Positions 1-5,498 are shown, counted from the first letter of the stretch. The stretch: DNA of 5,628 nt from Candidatus Omnitrophota bacterium (GCA_028718845.1 JAQULA010000047.1:4277-9904), one strand, 5' to 3'. Numbers and translations are program-made. The notes: generated from the sequence alone by a model not told the origin.

Positions 1-195
1 AGAGGCAAGGTTAAGTGGTTTAACAACCAAAAAGGGTATGGATTTATCACCACCGAGTCCGGCGATGATGTTTTTTTGCATCATAGCGCGATTCAGGGTG
101 AGGGCTTCAAAACTATCGATGCCGAACAGGAAGTAGAGTTCGAGGTCGAGCAGGGGCCGAAGGGCAAACAGGCGGTAAATGTAGTAAAAGTGTAA
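1..195 (+). CDS. Cold shock protein, CspA family (5' end cut off)
   Basis: Single-stranded nucleic-acid-binding OB-fold protein of the cold shock domain family. These cytoplasmic proteins melt RNA secondary structure and act as RNA chaperones. Frame 1 is open from the first base and encodes 64 residues before TAA at 193-195. It opens with RGKVKWFN, followed by RNP1 (KGYGFI, residues 11-16) and RNP2 (VFLHH, residues 24-28), and ends in the usual VxNVVKV-like last strand. Family members are about 66-70 residues, so only the initiator Met and one or two residues lie outside the window. The gene appears to be the last of its transcript, because a strong hairpin terminator begins 20 bases after the stop. 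Family assignment is very secure. Which paralogue it is (cold-induced or constitutive) cannot be told without the 5' UTR. Confidence 0.96.
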   Translation, partial: RGKVKWFNNQKGYGFITTESGDDVFLHHSAIQGEGFKTIDAEQEVEFEVEQGPKGKQAVNVVKV

Positions 196-215
196 ACATA
201 TACCCCAGAAGATAT

Positions 216-250
216 TCCGGTCCGGCAGTAGTGCCGGACCGGATTTTTTT
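216..250 (+). terminator. Rho-independent terminator of the cold shock gene
   Basis: Perfect 12-bp GC-rich stem: TCCGGTCCGGCA (216-227) pairs with TGCCGGACCGGA (232-243) around a 4-base loop. A run of seven T residues (244-250) follows directly. This is a textbook intrinsic terminator 20 bases after the cold shock stop codon. Confidence 0.95.
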
Positions 251-305
251 ACCCCAGGGGTTGAAGCCGACGACGACGGCAACGGCGAAAAAAATATTTT
301 TTTTC

Positions 306-335
306 TTGCAAATTTTTTTATTTTTGTTTTAATAT
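306..335 (+). promoter_or_regulatory. Candidate sigma-70 promoter upstream of the 393 and 720 genes
   Basis: A TTGCAA -35-like box (306-311) and a TAATAT -10-like box (330-335) are separated by 18 bases, placing a start near 342. The spacer and upstream flank carry A/T tracts (A7 at 288-294, T8 at 297-304, T7 at 313-319), which could act as an UP element or bend the DNA. It sits just downstream of a strong terminator, so the genes beginning at 393 and 720 need a promoter about here. T-rich sequence yields chance -10 matches, so the exact boxes are inferred. Confidence 0.55.
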
Positions 336-392
336 AAGCAGTCGCATCATAGTTGTACAAATGACGGAAGAAGGGATAGCGCCAACAAAAGA

Positions 393-662
393 ATGAACGC
401 GAAACAAAAAAAAGAATATTGCTCCATCAGTAAGCTTGCCGCGCTCGAAGGCACCCCGTATATTCTCTGGGGGGTCGATCATCTCTCTTCGCTTTTCTTT
501 GCTATCATAACGAAATTCATTGACGGTATAAAAGCCTGCACGGCCGATGTCTGTACTATCGGTTTGCATGCGTTTTTTCCTTGCGTGGGGGATTTTTTTA
601 CGATATTGTTCGGGGCAAAAAAAATGACGTTGTTCGATATGGCGTCGAAGGCAAAAGCGTAA
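393..662 (+). CDS. Unrecognised 89-residue protein upstream of the SpeD homologue
   Basis: I do not recognise this protein. The 89 residues have a Lys-rich start (MNAKQKKEY) and a moderately hydrophobic middle with the aromatic run LSSLFFAII (residues 31-39), too short and interrupted to call a membrane helix. Four cysteines lie at residues 10, 49, 54 and 64. The C-terminus is Lys/Ala-rich. It contains FGAKK (residues 73-77), the same pentapeptide found near the C-terminus of the next protein. Codon third positions look like those of neighbouring genes, which favours real coding. No good ribosome site precedes ATG 393. Instead an 11-codon reading frame beginning at ATG 361 ends in a TGA overlapping this ATG (ATGA), so coupled initiation is possible. 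It probably shares a transcript with the SpeD-like gene 57 bases downstream. It could be a small real gene or a spurious frame. Confidence 0.5.
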   Translation: MNAKQKKEYCSISKLAALEGTPYILWGVDHLSSLFFAIITKFIDGIKACTADVCTIGLHAFFPCVGDFFTILFGAKKMTLFDMASKAKA

Positions 663-674
663 CGAGCGGTTCGG

Positions 675-680
675 TATTAT
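675..680 (+). promoter_or_regulatory. Possible -10 element upstream of the SpeD homologue
   Basis: TATTAT at 675-680 lies within CGGTATTATACTG (672-684), 40 bases before the ATG at 720. The identical 13-mer occurs at the promoter before the 5219 gene. No respectable -35 box sits 16-19 bases upstream, so this is at best a weak or activator-dependent promoter. The gene may be read mainly from the promoter at 306-335. Confidence 0.25.
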
Positions 681-719
681 ACTGTCTAACGATTCTAACC
701 AAATAAGGAAAACACTGGG

Positions 720-1088
720 ATGAAGAAAAACGAGAAAAAAATATATGGGTATGAACTGGTGTTGGATCTGTCTGAGTGCGACGGAAAGGTGATTTCAAAC
801 AAGAAAAAACTGCAGGAATTTGTCGATAAACTGTGCAAACTGATTAAAATGAAAAAGTTCGGCAAAACACTGCTGCCCTATTTCGGAGAAAGAGAAGAGT
901 TTACCAAAGGATATTCGCTGGTTCAGCTGATCGAGACCAGCTCGATAACCGGCCATTTCTCGGACTACTGGAGAACGGCGTATATCAATATTTTCTCCTG
1001 TGCCACCTATGATGAAAAACTGGCAGAGAAATTCACCAAGGAATTTTTCGGCGCCAAAAAAATAAAAGCACGTTTTCTTACCCGCTAA
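720..1088 (+). CDS. SpeD/SpeH-family pyruvoyl-dependent decarboxylase homologue (AdoMet decarboxylase-like)
   Basis: This 122-residue protein has the length and layout of class 1b S-adenosylmethionine decarboxylases. They self-cleave at a serine to create a pyruvoyl cofactor and act as cytoplasmic alpha/beta-subunit assemblies. The family's N-terminal strand with its LxxCD pattern is seen as DLSECD (residues 16-21). The core IETSSITGHF (71-80) and YINIFSC (88-94) align Ser74, His79 and Cys94 with Thermotoga Ser63, His68 and Cys83: both the 5- and 15-residue spacings match. Thr73 replaces the Glu normally before the cleaved Ser, and the HTWPE motif is lost, so the substrate is uncertain. SpeD-family proteins have been reported that decarboxylate ornithine or arginine instead of AdoMet. 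AAGGA at 705-709 is a suitable ribosome site, 10 bases before ATG. No aminopropyltransferase (SpeE) gene is visible, but carboxyspermidine-pathway genes follow. Family call is strong; AdoMet specificity is open. Confidence 0.88.
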   Translation: MKKNEKKIYGYELVLDLSECDGKVISNKKKLQEFVDKLCKLIKMKKFGKTLLPYFGEREEFTKGYSLVQLIETSSITGHFSDYWRTAYINIFSCATYDEKLAEKFTKEFFGAKKIKARFLTR

Positions 1089-1109
1089 GCGCGGAGTGAG
1101 TCCGGGTAA

Positions 1110-1147
1110 ACAACAAAACAGCAGAAACTATTCTGCTGTTTTGTTGT
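1110..1147 (+). terminator. Long perfect hairpin after the SpeD homologue, probable terminator
   Basis: A perfect 17-bp stem is formed by 1110-1126 and 1131-1147 around the 4-base loop ACTA, starting 21 bases after the stop codon. The arms contain A4 and T4 runs, and the second arm ends TTTTGTTGT, but no clean T run follows. Flanking CCGG sequences (1102-1105 and 1151-1154) could extend the structure. Termination of the upstream transcript is the likely role. The minus-strand reading has a similar T-rich arm, so it could work in both directions. Confidence 0.7.
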
Positions 1148-1160
1148 AACCGGGCTGTTC

Positions 1161-1192
1161 GCGATCGTCGACAGATCGCCCGCGAAGGCGGG
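1161..1192. repeat. Pair of adjacent small hairpins in the intergenic region
   Basis: GCGATC (1161-1166) pairs with GATCGC (1174-1179). The next stem is CCCGC (1179-1183) with GCGGG (1188-1192) around a GAAG loop; the two share base 1179, so they compete for one pair. The CCCGC-GAAG-GCGGG unit resembles short palindromes dispersed in some bacterial genomes, but only one copy is in this window. Function is not evident. Confidence 0.3.
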
Positions 1193-1227
1193 GCGGATGT
1201 TTGGTGGGGGAAGCGGCTGTTTATTAT

Positions 1228-1256
1228 TTTGCATTTCCCCGGGTTTGTGCTACAAT
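1228..1256 (+). promoter_or_regulatory. Extended -10 promoter for carboxy(nor)spermidine decarboxylase
   Basis: TTTGCA (1228-1233) lies 17 bases before TACAAT (1251-1256), and the -10 is preceded by TGC, the extended -10 signature (TG at 1248-1249). Transcription would begin near 1263 and give a leader of about 80 bases before ATG 1342. The leader holds two small hairpins: GTTG/CAAC arms at 1266-1284, and AGGTT/AACCT at 1300-1312. Confidence 0.6.
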
Positions 1257-1341
1257 ACAGCTAATGTTGTAATTTTATTGCAACTGTTTGTGCGGCAAAA
1301 GGTTGTTAACCTGAAAACTTGTCATTAAATACGATGCGGCG

Positions 1342-2445
1342 ATGAAATTATCGACTCCTTATTATTTGATCGATGAACGAAAACTGCTGAAAAACCTGAA
1401 AATAATTCAACGCATAAAAAAATGCTGCGGAGCCAAATTCGTTTTGGCCCTTAAGTGTTTTTCAACCTGGAGCGTTTTTGGGTTAATGCGGCAGTATATG
1501 GATGGGACAACCGCCAGCTCGGTGCATGAAGCGCGTCTTGGCCGGGAAAAGTTCGGCAAAGAGGTCCATGTCTATTCCGTAGCGTTTTCGGCGGAAGACG
1601 TGCGGAACGTCCGGCGGTTTGCCGACACGATCATATTCAATTCAATATCGCAATTAAAACGGTTCCATCCCCGGGTCAAGGGGTTGGACATCGGGATACG
1701 CCTGAATCCGCAGGTGAGTTACTCTCATTTTGATTTGGCCGATCCGGCCTGCCGGTTTTCGCGGCTGGGAGTCATCGGCACGCGGGAGATGGATAATATT
1801 ATTCCGCTGGTGAACGGGGTAATGTTCCATTTTAATTGCGAGAACGATAATTTTAATAATTTTTCCGATAACCTCGATCGTATCGGACGGCGTTATGGCC
1901 GGTGGTTAAAAGCATTAAAATGGGTTAGTTTAGGGGGCGGGTTTTATTTTACTAAAGAAGGATACCCGGTAGAAAAATTTTGCGAAAAATTAAGCGAGTT
2001 CAGGGACCGTTTTGATGTGCAGGTCTATCTGGAGCCGGGAGAAAGCGCGATTACGCAATCCGCGGAATTAGTCACTACCGTACTTGATATTACGCATAAT
2101 AAAATGGATATTGCCGTGGTTGATGCCTCCACCGAGGCGCATATGCTGGATTTGCTTATATACCGGCTGAATGCCAAAGTCAAAGGCAGCGGTAAAGGCG
2201 CTTATCAATACCGGATTGCCGGGTGCTCGTGTTTAGCCGGAGATGTTTTCGGCACCTATAATTTCCCGGCCCGTTTAAGGACCGGCAGTATCATCAGGTT
2301 TTCCGATGCGGCCGGATATACGATGGTCAAAAAGAATTGGTTTAATGGACTTTCGATGCCCTCGATTGCGGTAAAAAGGCTGAATGGAACCGTCGAGGTG
2401 GTGCGTGAGTTTACGTATAAAGATTTTATGACCGGTTTGTCATAG
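1342..2445 (+). CDS. nspC: Carboxynorspermidine/carboxyspermidine decarboxylase
   Basis: PLP-dependent, fold type III (alanine-racemase-like) decarboxylase that removes CO2 from carboxynorspermidine or carboxyspermidine, giving norspermidine or spermidine. It is the last step of the aspartate-semialdehyde polyamine route and acts in the cytoplasm. The 367 residues match the family's usual length. Visible signatures are the Schiff-base lysine K38 in ALKCFS (36-41), HFNCEN (163-168), the glycine-rich phosphate loop SLGGGF (196-201), YLEPGE (229-234), the catalytic-cysteine segment AGCSCLAGD (293-301), and DAAGYTM (322-328) with the tyrosine near the cofactor. ATG 1342 gives the standard MxLxTPYYLIDE start, though its ribosome site is poor. 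A 3-codon frame at 1334-1345 overlaps it by ATGA. The partner dehydrogenase follows after 225 bases. The family call is firm; substrate chain length (spermidine or norspermidine) cannot be read from sequence. Confidence 0.95.
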   Translation: MKLSTPYYLIDERKLLKNLKIIQRIKKCCGAKFVLALKCFSTWSVFGLMRQYMDGTTASSVHEARLGREKFGKEVHVYSVAFSAEDVRNVRRFADTIIFNSISQLKRFHPRVKGLDIGIRLNPQVSYSHFDLADPACRFSRLGVIGTREMDNIIPLVNGVMFHFNCENDNFNNFSDNLDRIGRRYGRWLKALKWVSLGGGFYFTKEGYPVEKFCEKLSEFRDRFDVQVYLEPGESAITQSAELVTTVLDITHNKMDIAVVDASTEAHMLDLLIYRLNAKVKGSGKGAYQYRIAGCSCLAGDVFGTYNFPARLRTGSIIRFSDAAGYTMVKKNWFNGLSMPSIAVKRLNGTVEVVREFTYKDFMTGLS

Positions 2446-2460
2446 CCGTATGGCGGAAGT

Positions 2461-2648
2461 ACACATCAATCAGGATCGGGTTGCTTCGGAAGCGAAGTGC
2501 TCAAGGGAGTTCTTAGACCAGGGAATATCCCGCCAAACAGCGGCGGGGTCAATTTCCGCCGCGCCGGATGTCCCGGCAGGCGAGACCTCGCCATGCATTG
2601 TGGCGGGCGCACACATCATTTATGTCGCTAGGCTCCATAACTGATGTG
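2461..2648. repeat. Hairpin-rich intergenic element bounded by CACATCA copies
   Basis: The gap between the decarboxylase and dehydrogenase genes is packed with short inverted repeats: CTTCG/CGAAG (2484-2497), GGGA/TCCC (2521-2531), GCGGCGG/CCGCCGC (2540-2562), GCCGG/CCGGC (2563-2577) and GGCGA/TCGCC (2579-2592). ACACATCA occurs at 2461-2468 and 2611-2618. The complement of CACATCA (TGATGTG) occurs at 2642-2648, so the outer copies could be inverted ends of a unit of about 187 bp. This looks like a REP/BIME- or MITE-type palindromic element, or a structured RNA between cotranscribed genes. A 64-codon frame (2450-2644) crosses it but lacks a ribosome site and recognisable protein features, and I do not call it a gene. 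Copies elsewhere in the genome are needed to prove a mobile origin. Confidence 0.5.
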
Positions 2649-2670
2649 CTCATTGAGGAGAGCGGGTGAG

Positions 2671-3918
2671 ATGAAAAAGAACGTATTGATTGTCGGGGCG
2701 GGAGGAGTGGCTCATGTCGCGGCGCATAAGTGTGCCCAGCATAACGATGTTTTGGGGGATATTTGCATCGCTTCCAAAACTCAGCAGAAATGCGATGCGA
2801 TTATCGAAAGCGTGAAACGGAAAAATCATTGCAAGGATACTAAGAAGAAGATTTACTCCCGTCAGATCAATGCGCTGGATATTCCCGCGGTTACCCGGCT
2901 TATTAAAGATACGGATTCCCGGATCGTTATTAATCTGGCGCAATCGTATGTCAATATGTCCTTGCTGGAGGCGTGTCTTGAATCCGGCGCCGCCTATATC
3001 GATACCGCGATCCATGAAGAGCCGAATAAAGTCTGTGAAGACCCGCCGTGGTATGCCAACTATGAATGGAAGCGGAAGGACCGCTGCCGCGAAAAAGGAG
3101 TCACCGCTATTTTAGGTGCGGGGTTCGACCCCGGGGTGGTCAATGCCTATTGCGCCTTGGCGGTAAAGCATCATTTCGATTCGATCGATACGATCGATAT
3201 CCTGGATGTCAATGCCGGCAGTCACGGGAAATATTTCGCTACGAATTTCGATCCGGAAATAAACTTTCGTGAATTCAAAAAAGTCTGGACCTGGATCGAC
3301 CGTAAATGGGTGATGGAAAAAGTGCACTCCATAAAAATGATCTATGATTTTCCGGTGGTCGGAAAGCAGCCGGTATATCTTAACGGCCACGATGAACTGC
3401 ATTCATTATCCAGGAATATCGATGCCGGGAGCATTCGTTTCTGGATGGGATTCGGCGATCATTATATAAATGTTTTTAACGTATTGACCAGCCTGGGGCT
3501 GACGTCGGAAAAACCGGTCGTTCTTGATAACGGAGTGGAAGTGGTGCCGCTAAAAGTTTTAAAGGCATTGCTGCCCGACCCGTCATCGCTGGCGCCCAAT
3601 TATACCGGGAAAACCTGCATCGGTAATTTTATCAGCGGAAAAAAGAACGGCCGGAAAAAAGAAATTTTTATTTATAATATTTGCGATCATGCCGAATGTT
3701 ACCGGGAAGTCGAAGCCCAGGCGATCAGCTATACTGCCGGAGTCCCTCCGGCTGCCGCGGCCATGCTTGTCGCCGGCGGGGAATGGGACGTAAAAACAAT
3801 GGTTAATGTCGAGGAACTTAACCCGGATCCGTTTATTGCGCTGCTTTCGAAGATGGGCCTGCCGACCGTGGTTGAGAAAAAACCGGCGGCAATGGGGGCA
3901 AGCGAAAGAGTCCGTTAG
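2671..3918 (+). CDS. Carboxynorspermidine/carboxyspermidine dehydrogenase (saccharopine dehydrogenase-like)
   Basis: NAD(P)H-dependent reductase of the saccharopine dehydrogenase-like family. It condenses L-aspartate beta-semialdehyde with putrescine or 1,3-diaminopropane and reduces the imine to carboxyspermidine or carboxynorspermidine, the substrate of the enzyme encoded just upstream. It has an N-terminal Rossmann fold with VLIVGAGGVA (residues 5-14), then INLAQSYVN (87-95), YIDTAIHE (109-116), the family-typical GAGFDPGVVNAY (149-160) at the domain junction, and a C-terminal closing segment SYTAGVPPAAAAML (353-366). The 415 residues are a normal length. ATG 2671 is chosen because GAGGAG at 2655-2660 precedes it by 10 bases and MKKNVLIVGAGG is a standard beginning. 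An upstream in-frame ATG at 2644 would add nine unlikely residues. The general saccharopine dehydrogenase label would be less precise; pairing with the decarboxylase supports the polyamine role. Confidence 0.93.
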   Translation: MKKNVLIVGAGGVAHVAAHKCAQHNDVLGDICIASKTQQKCDAIIESVKRKNHCKDTKKKIYSRQINALDIPAVTRLIKDTDSRIVINLAQSYVNMSLLEACLESGAAYIDTAIHEEPNKVCEDPPWYANYEWKRKDRCREKGVTAILGAGFDPGVVNAYCALAVKHHFDSIDTIDILDVNAGSHGKYFATNFDPEINFREFKKVWTWIDRKWVMEKVHSIKMIYDFPVVGKQPVYLNGHDELHSLSRNIDAGSIRFWMGFGDHYINVFNVLTSLGLTSEKPVVLDNGVEVVPLKVLKALLPDPSSLAPNYTGKTCIGNFISGKKNGRKKEIFIYNICDHAECYREVEAQAISYTAGVPPAAAAMLVAGGEWDVKTMVNVEELNPDPFIALLSKMGLPTVVEKKPAAMGASERVR

Positions 3919-4023
3919 AATTATTCCGAAAAATAGGGGAGCGCTTGCCGTGAGCGTGATCTAAACGCAAGGTGTTTCGGTCCATCCTGTTTTATAACTG
4001 CGGTTAACCATGTGGGGGGAAAG

Positions 4024-4641
4024 ATGAAAGATGAACTGGACATATTGAAAGAAGTGGGAAATATCGCCGCGGCGCACGGCAGTATCGCCTTGTCGGAAAT
4101 ATTAAGAAAAAAAATCAATCTGGAAGTGCCTAAAACAGAGCTGCTTTCCCGGGAATCGATCCAGCAAAAAATTGCTTTTGAGAAAATCGGGGTCGCGGTT
4201 TATTCCAAGATAGTTACCGGGCTTAACGGCCGGGTCATTTTTCTTCTGGATGAAAAAAATGCCTTTCGGCTCAATGAACTTTCCTATCAGGTCCAATCCG
4301 ATTCCAAGGCCTCGGGGGTGCTTACGGAAATGGGGATGTCGGTTATCAAGGAGATCGGCAGTATGGTAACCAGCGCCTATGTAACGGCTATCGGCATGAT
4401 GTTCAAGCGGGTGATCCTGCTGGGCGCGCCGATGCTGATTTCCGGGACCATGAATGAAATCCTGAATATTACCGTTTTTTCCGGCGGCCCGGTGGAGGAG
4501 GATAAAATTCTATTGGTGGAGGCGCGATTCGAAGAACCGGAGACTTCTATCCGCGGCAGTTTTTATCTGGTGCTGACGCCTCAGGCGGCGGCGGATGTAC
4601 AGCAGGTGTGTAAAAAAATGCTGGAGGAATTGGAGCATTAG
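4024..4641 (+). CDS. CheC-family CheY-P phosphatase homologue
   Basis: Member of the CheC/CheX/FliY family, which dephosphorylates CheY-P (or another response-regulator receiver domain) in the cytoplasm. The 205 residues match CheC and form two pseudo-repeats. The family motif D/S-x3-E-x2-N-x22-P is exact in the first repeat: Asp6, Glu10, Asn13 and Pro36. The second repeat keeps Ser106, Glu110 and Pro136 at the right spacing but has Ser113 where the catalytic Asn is expected, so one of the two phosphatase centres is probably weakened or lost. ATG 4024 is preferred because a purine-rich GGGGGGA (4014-4020) lies just before it. GTG 4012 is an in-frame alternative adding four residues. The 105-base gap upstream holds TATAAC (3993-3998) but no convincing -35. 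No cheY, cheD, receptor or flagellar gene is in view, so the partner is unknown, and a role outside chemotaxis is possible. Confidence 0.88.
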   Translation: MKDELDILKEVGNIAAAHGSIALSEILRKKINLEVPKTELLSRESIQQKIAFEKIGVAVYSKIVTGLNGRVIFLLDEKNAFRLNELSYQVQSDSKASGVLTEMGMSVIKEIGSMVTSAYVTAIGMMFKRVILLGAPMLISGTMNEILNITVFSGGPVEEDKILLVEARFEEPETSIRGSFYLVLTPQAAADVQQVCKKMLEELEH

Positions 4642-4676
4642 CACGTGGTTGCGTGCCGGGAATAAAGGAAATTACT

Positions 4677-5126
4677 GTGCGAGTGCTTATTCAACGGGTA
4701 AAAAAAGCATCGGTGGCGATTGATAAAGCCCCTGTTTCGGAAATCGGAGCGGGGCTTTTACTTTTTGTCGGGATAAGCCGTGATGATCAGGACAAAGATA
4801 TCGATTATCTGGCGCGTAAGATTGTCGGTTTGCGAATCTTTCCGGATGAGCGGGGAAAGATGAACCGGGACGTGAGGGAAGTGCGCGGAGAGCTCCTGAG
4901 CGTTTCGCAATTTACCCTCCTGGCCGATGTGAGCCGGGGAAACCGTCCGGGGTTTGATAATGCCGCCGAACCGGTGCGCGCCAAGCAGGCTTGGGACCGG
5001 TTCAACCTGGCTTTGCGTGCCGAGGGGGTTCCGGTCCGAACCGGGGTGTTCGGCGCGGCGATGGAAGTGCGGCTGGTGAACGACGGCCCGGTGACGATTT
5101 GGCTGGATTCGCGCGGAACGCAGTAA
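4677..5126 (+). CDS. dtd: D-aminoacyl-tRNA deacylase (D-Tyr-tRNA deacylase)
   Basis: Cytoplasmic proofreading enzyme that hydrolyses D-amino acids (and glycine mischarged on tRNA-Ala) from tRNA, keeping D-residues out of translation. The 149 residues are close to the usual 145-150. It begins with the hallmark MRVLIQRV, then shows IGAGLLLFVGI (23-33), the catalytic-site strand SVSQFTL (75-81), the GNRPGF loop (88-93), and the cross-subunit Gly-cis-Pro motif in NDGPVTIWLDS (135-145). Both active-site motifs are intact, so the homodimeric enzyme should work. GTG 4677 is chosen: AAGGA (4665-4669) precedes it by 7 bases and the protein then begins exactly as in the family. The upstream GTG at 4653 would add eight atypical residues. 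The gene lies 35 bases after the CheC homologue and is probably cotranscribed with it, without an evident functional link. Confidence 0.97.
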   Translation: MRVLIQRVKKASVAIDKAPVSEIGAGLLLFVGISRDDQDKDIDYLARKIVGLRIFPDERGKMNRDVREVRGELLSVSQFTLLADVSRGNRPGFDNAAEPVRAKQAWDRFNLALRAEGVPVRTGVFGAAMEVRLVNDGPVTIWLDSRGTQ

Positions 5127-5152
5127 TCAGAAAACCGGCGCCGAGAAATCTG

Positions 5153-5181
5153 TTTACAGACGCGGTTTGACGCGGTATTAT
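5153..5181 (+). promoter_or_regulatory. Sigma-70-like promoter with tandem repeats in its spacer
   Basis: TTTACA (5153-5158) and TATTAT (5176-5181) are exactly 17 bases apart, giving a start near 5188 for the gene at 5219. The spacer holds GACGCGGT twice, at 5159-5166 and 5169-5176: a direct repeat with a 10-base period, so both copies face the same side of the helix. That arrangement is typical of a repressor or activator operator. A second overlapping pair, TTGACG (5167-5172) and TTAGAT (5191-5196), is also possible. Confidence 0.6.
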
Positions 5182-5218
5182 ACTGATACATTAGATGTCG
5201 CCGGGAGGAATCCTTATT

Positions 5219-5479
5219 ATGGAAAGAAAGAATAATGTTTTGTGGGAATCATTGTCCCGGGTGGCGGTTTTTTTTGTCTCATGTATAGTCGTCTTTATTC
5301 TCCTGGTGGTTTCTTTGTTTCAGCTTAAATTCGGCTATAAAAAGTACGATATTATGCTTGATTATCGGTTTTCCCCAGGTATTAGTTTTGGGGTCCAGTA
5401 TGTTTCATCATTAGAGTTGTGGAAGATTAATAAAGAACAAGACGGTAGTTTGTCTATCCGGCGGATTTATCCTTTCTGA
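5219..5479 (+). CDS. Unrecognised small single-pass membrane protein
   Basis: I do not recognise the family. The 86-residue product has a short charged N-terminus (MERKNN), one strong membrane segment at about residues 14-35 rich in Val, Phe, Leu and Ile, then a basic patch (KFGYKKYD) and a 45-residue polar C-terminal part with YRFSPGISFGVQY (49-61), ending RRIYPF. No lipobox or signal-peptidase site is clear, so it is probably anchored rather than secreted; topology is uncertain. ATG 5219 is favoured because GGGAGG (5203-5208) lies 10 bases upstream. An in-frame ATG at 5195 would put that ribosome site inside the gene. It has its own promoter at 5153-5181. The next gene starts 19 bases after its stop, so the two membrane proteins probably form a transcript and may work together. 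Confidence 0.75.
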   Translation: MERKNNVLWESLSRVAVFFVSCIVVFILLVVSLFQLKFGYKKYDIMLDYRFSPGISFGVQYVSSLELWKINKEQDGSLSIRRIYPF

Positions 5480-5498
5480 TCACTAACAATATACGACA

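Noticed and set aside
672..684. 13-mer CGGTATTATACTG shared with 5173-5185 as evidence of a common regulon
   Set aside because: Both copies include a -10-like box, and a single 13-base match in a window this size can arise by chance; the flanks do not align and the first copy lacks a -35.
2450..2644. 64-codon frame between the decarboxylase and dehydrogenase genes
   Set aside because: No ribosome site, no recognisable motif, and most of it is made of back-to-back inverted repeats; better explained as a repeat or structured element.
2644..2670. Upstream ATG start for the dehydrogenase
   Set aside because: It would place the GAGGAG ribosome site inside the gene and add nine residues before a standard MKKNVLIVGAGG start.
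2650..3402. Minus-strand open frames opposite the dehydrogenase gene
   Set aside because: They are antisense shadows of a well-supported coding region with no family motifs or ribosome sites.
3919..4023. Possible riboswitch in the leader of the CheC homologue
   Set aside because: Only a 5-bp CTTGC/GCAAG pairing and a GGTTAACC palindrome are visible; no known aptamer core such as the c-di-GMP class could be matched.
5151..5160. Terminator for dtd from the TCTG-TTTA-CAGA mini-hairpin
   Set aside because: The stem is only four base pairs with no T run, and it overlaps the -35 box of the next promoter.
4805..5191. Minus-strand 128-codon frame opposite dtd
   Set aside because: It lies antisense to dtd, whose motifs are intact; the Arg/Ser/Thr-rich product is typical of a shadow frame.
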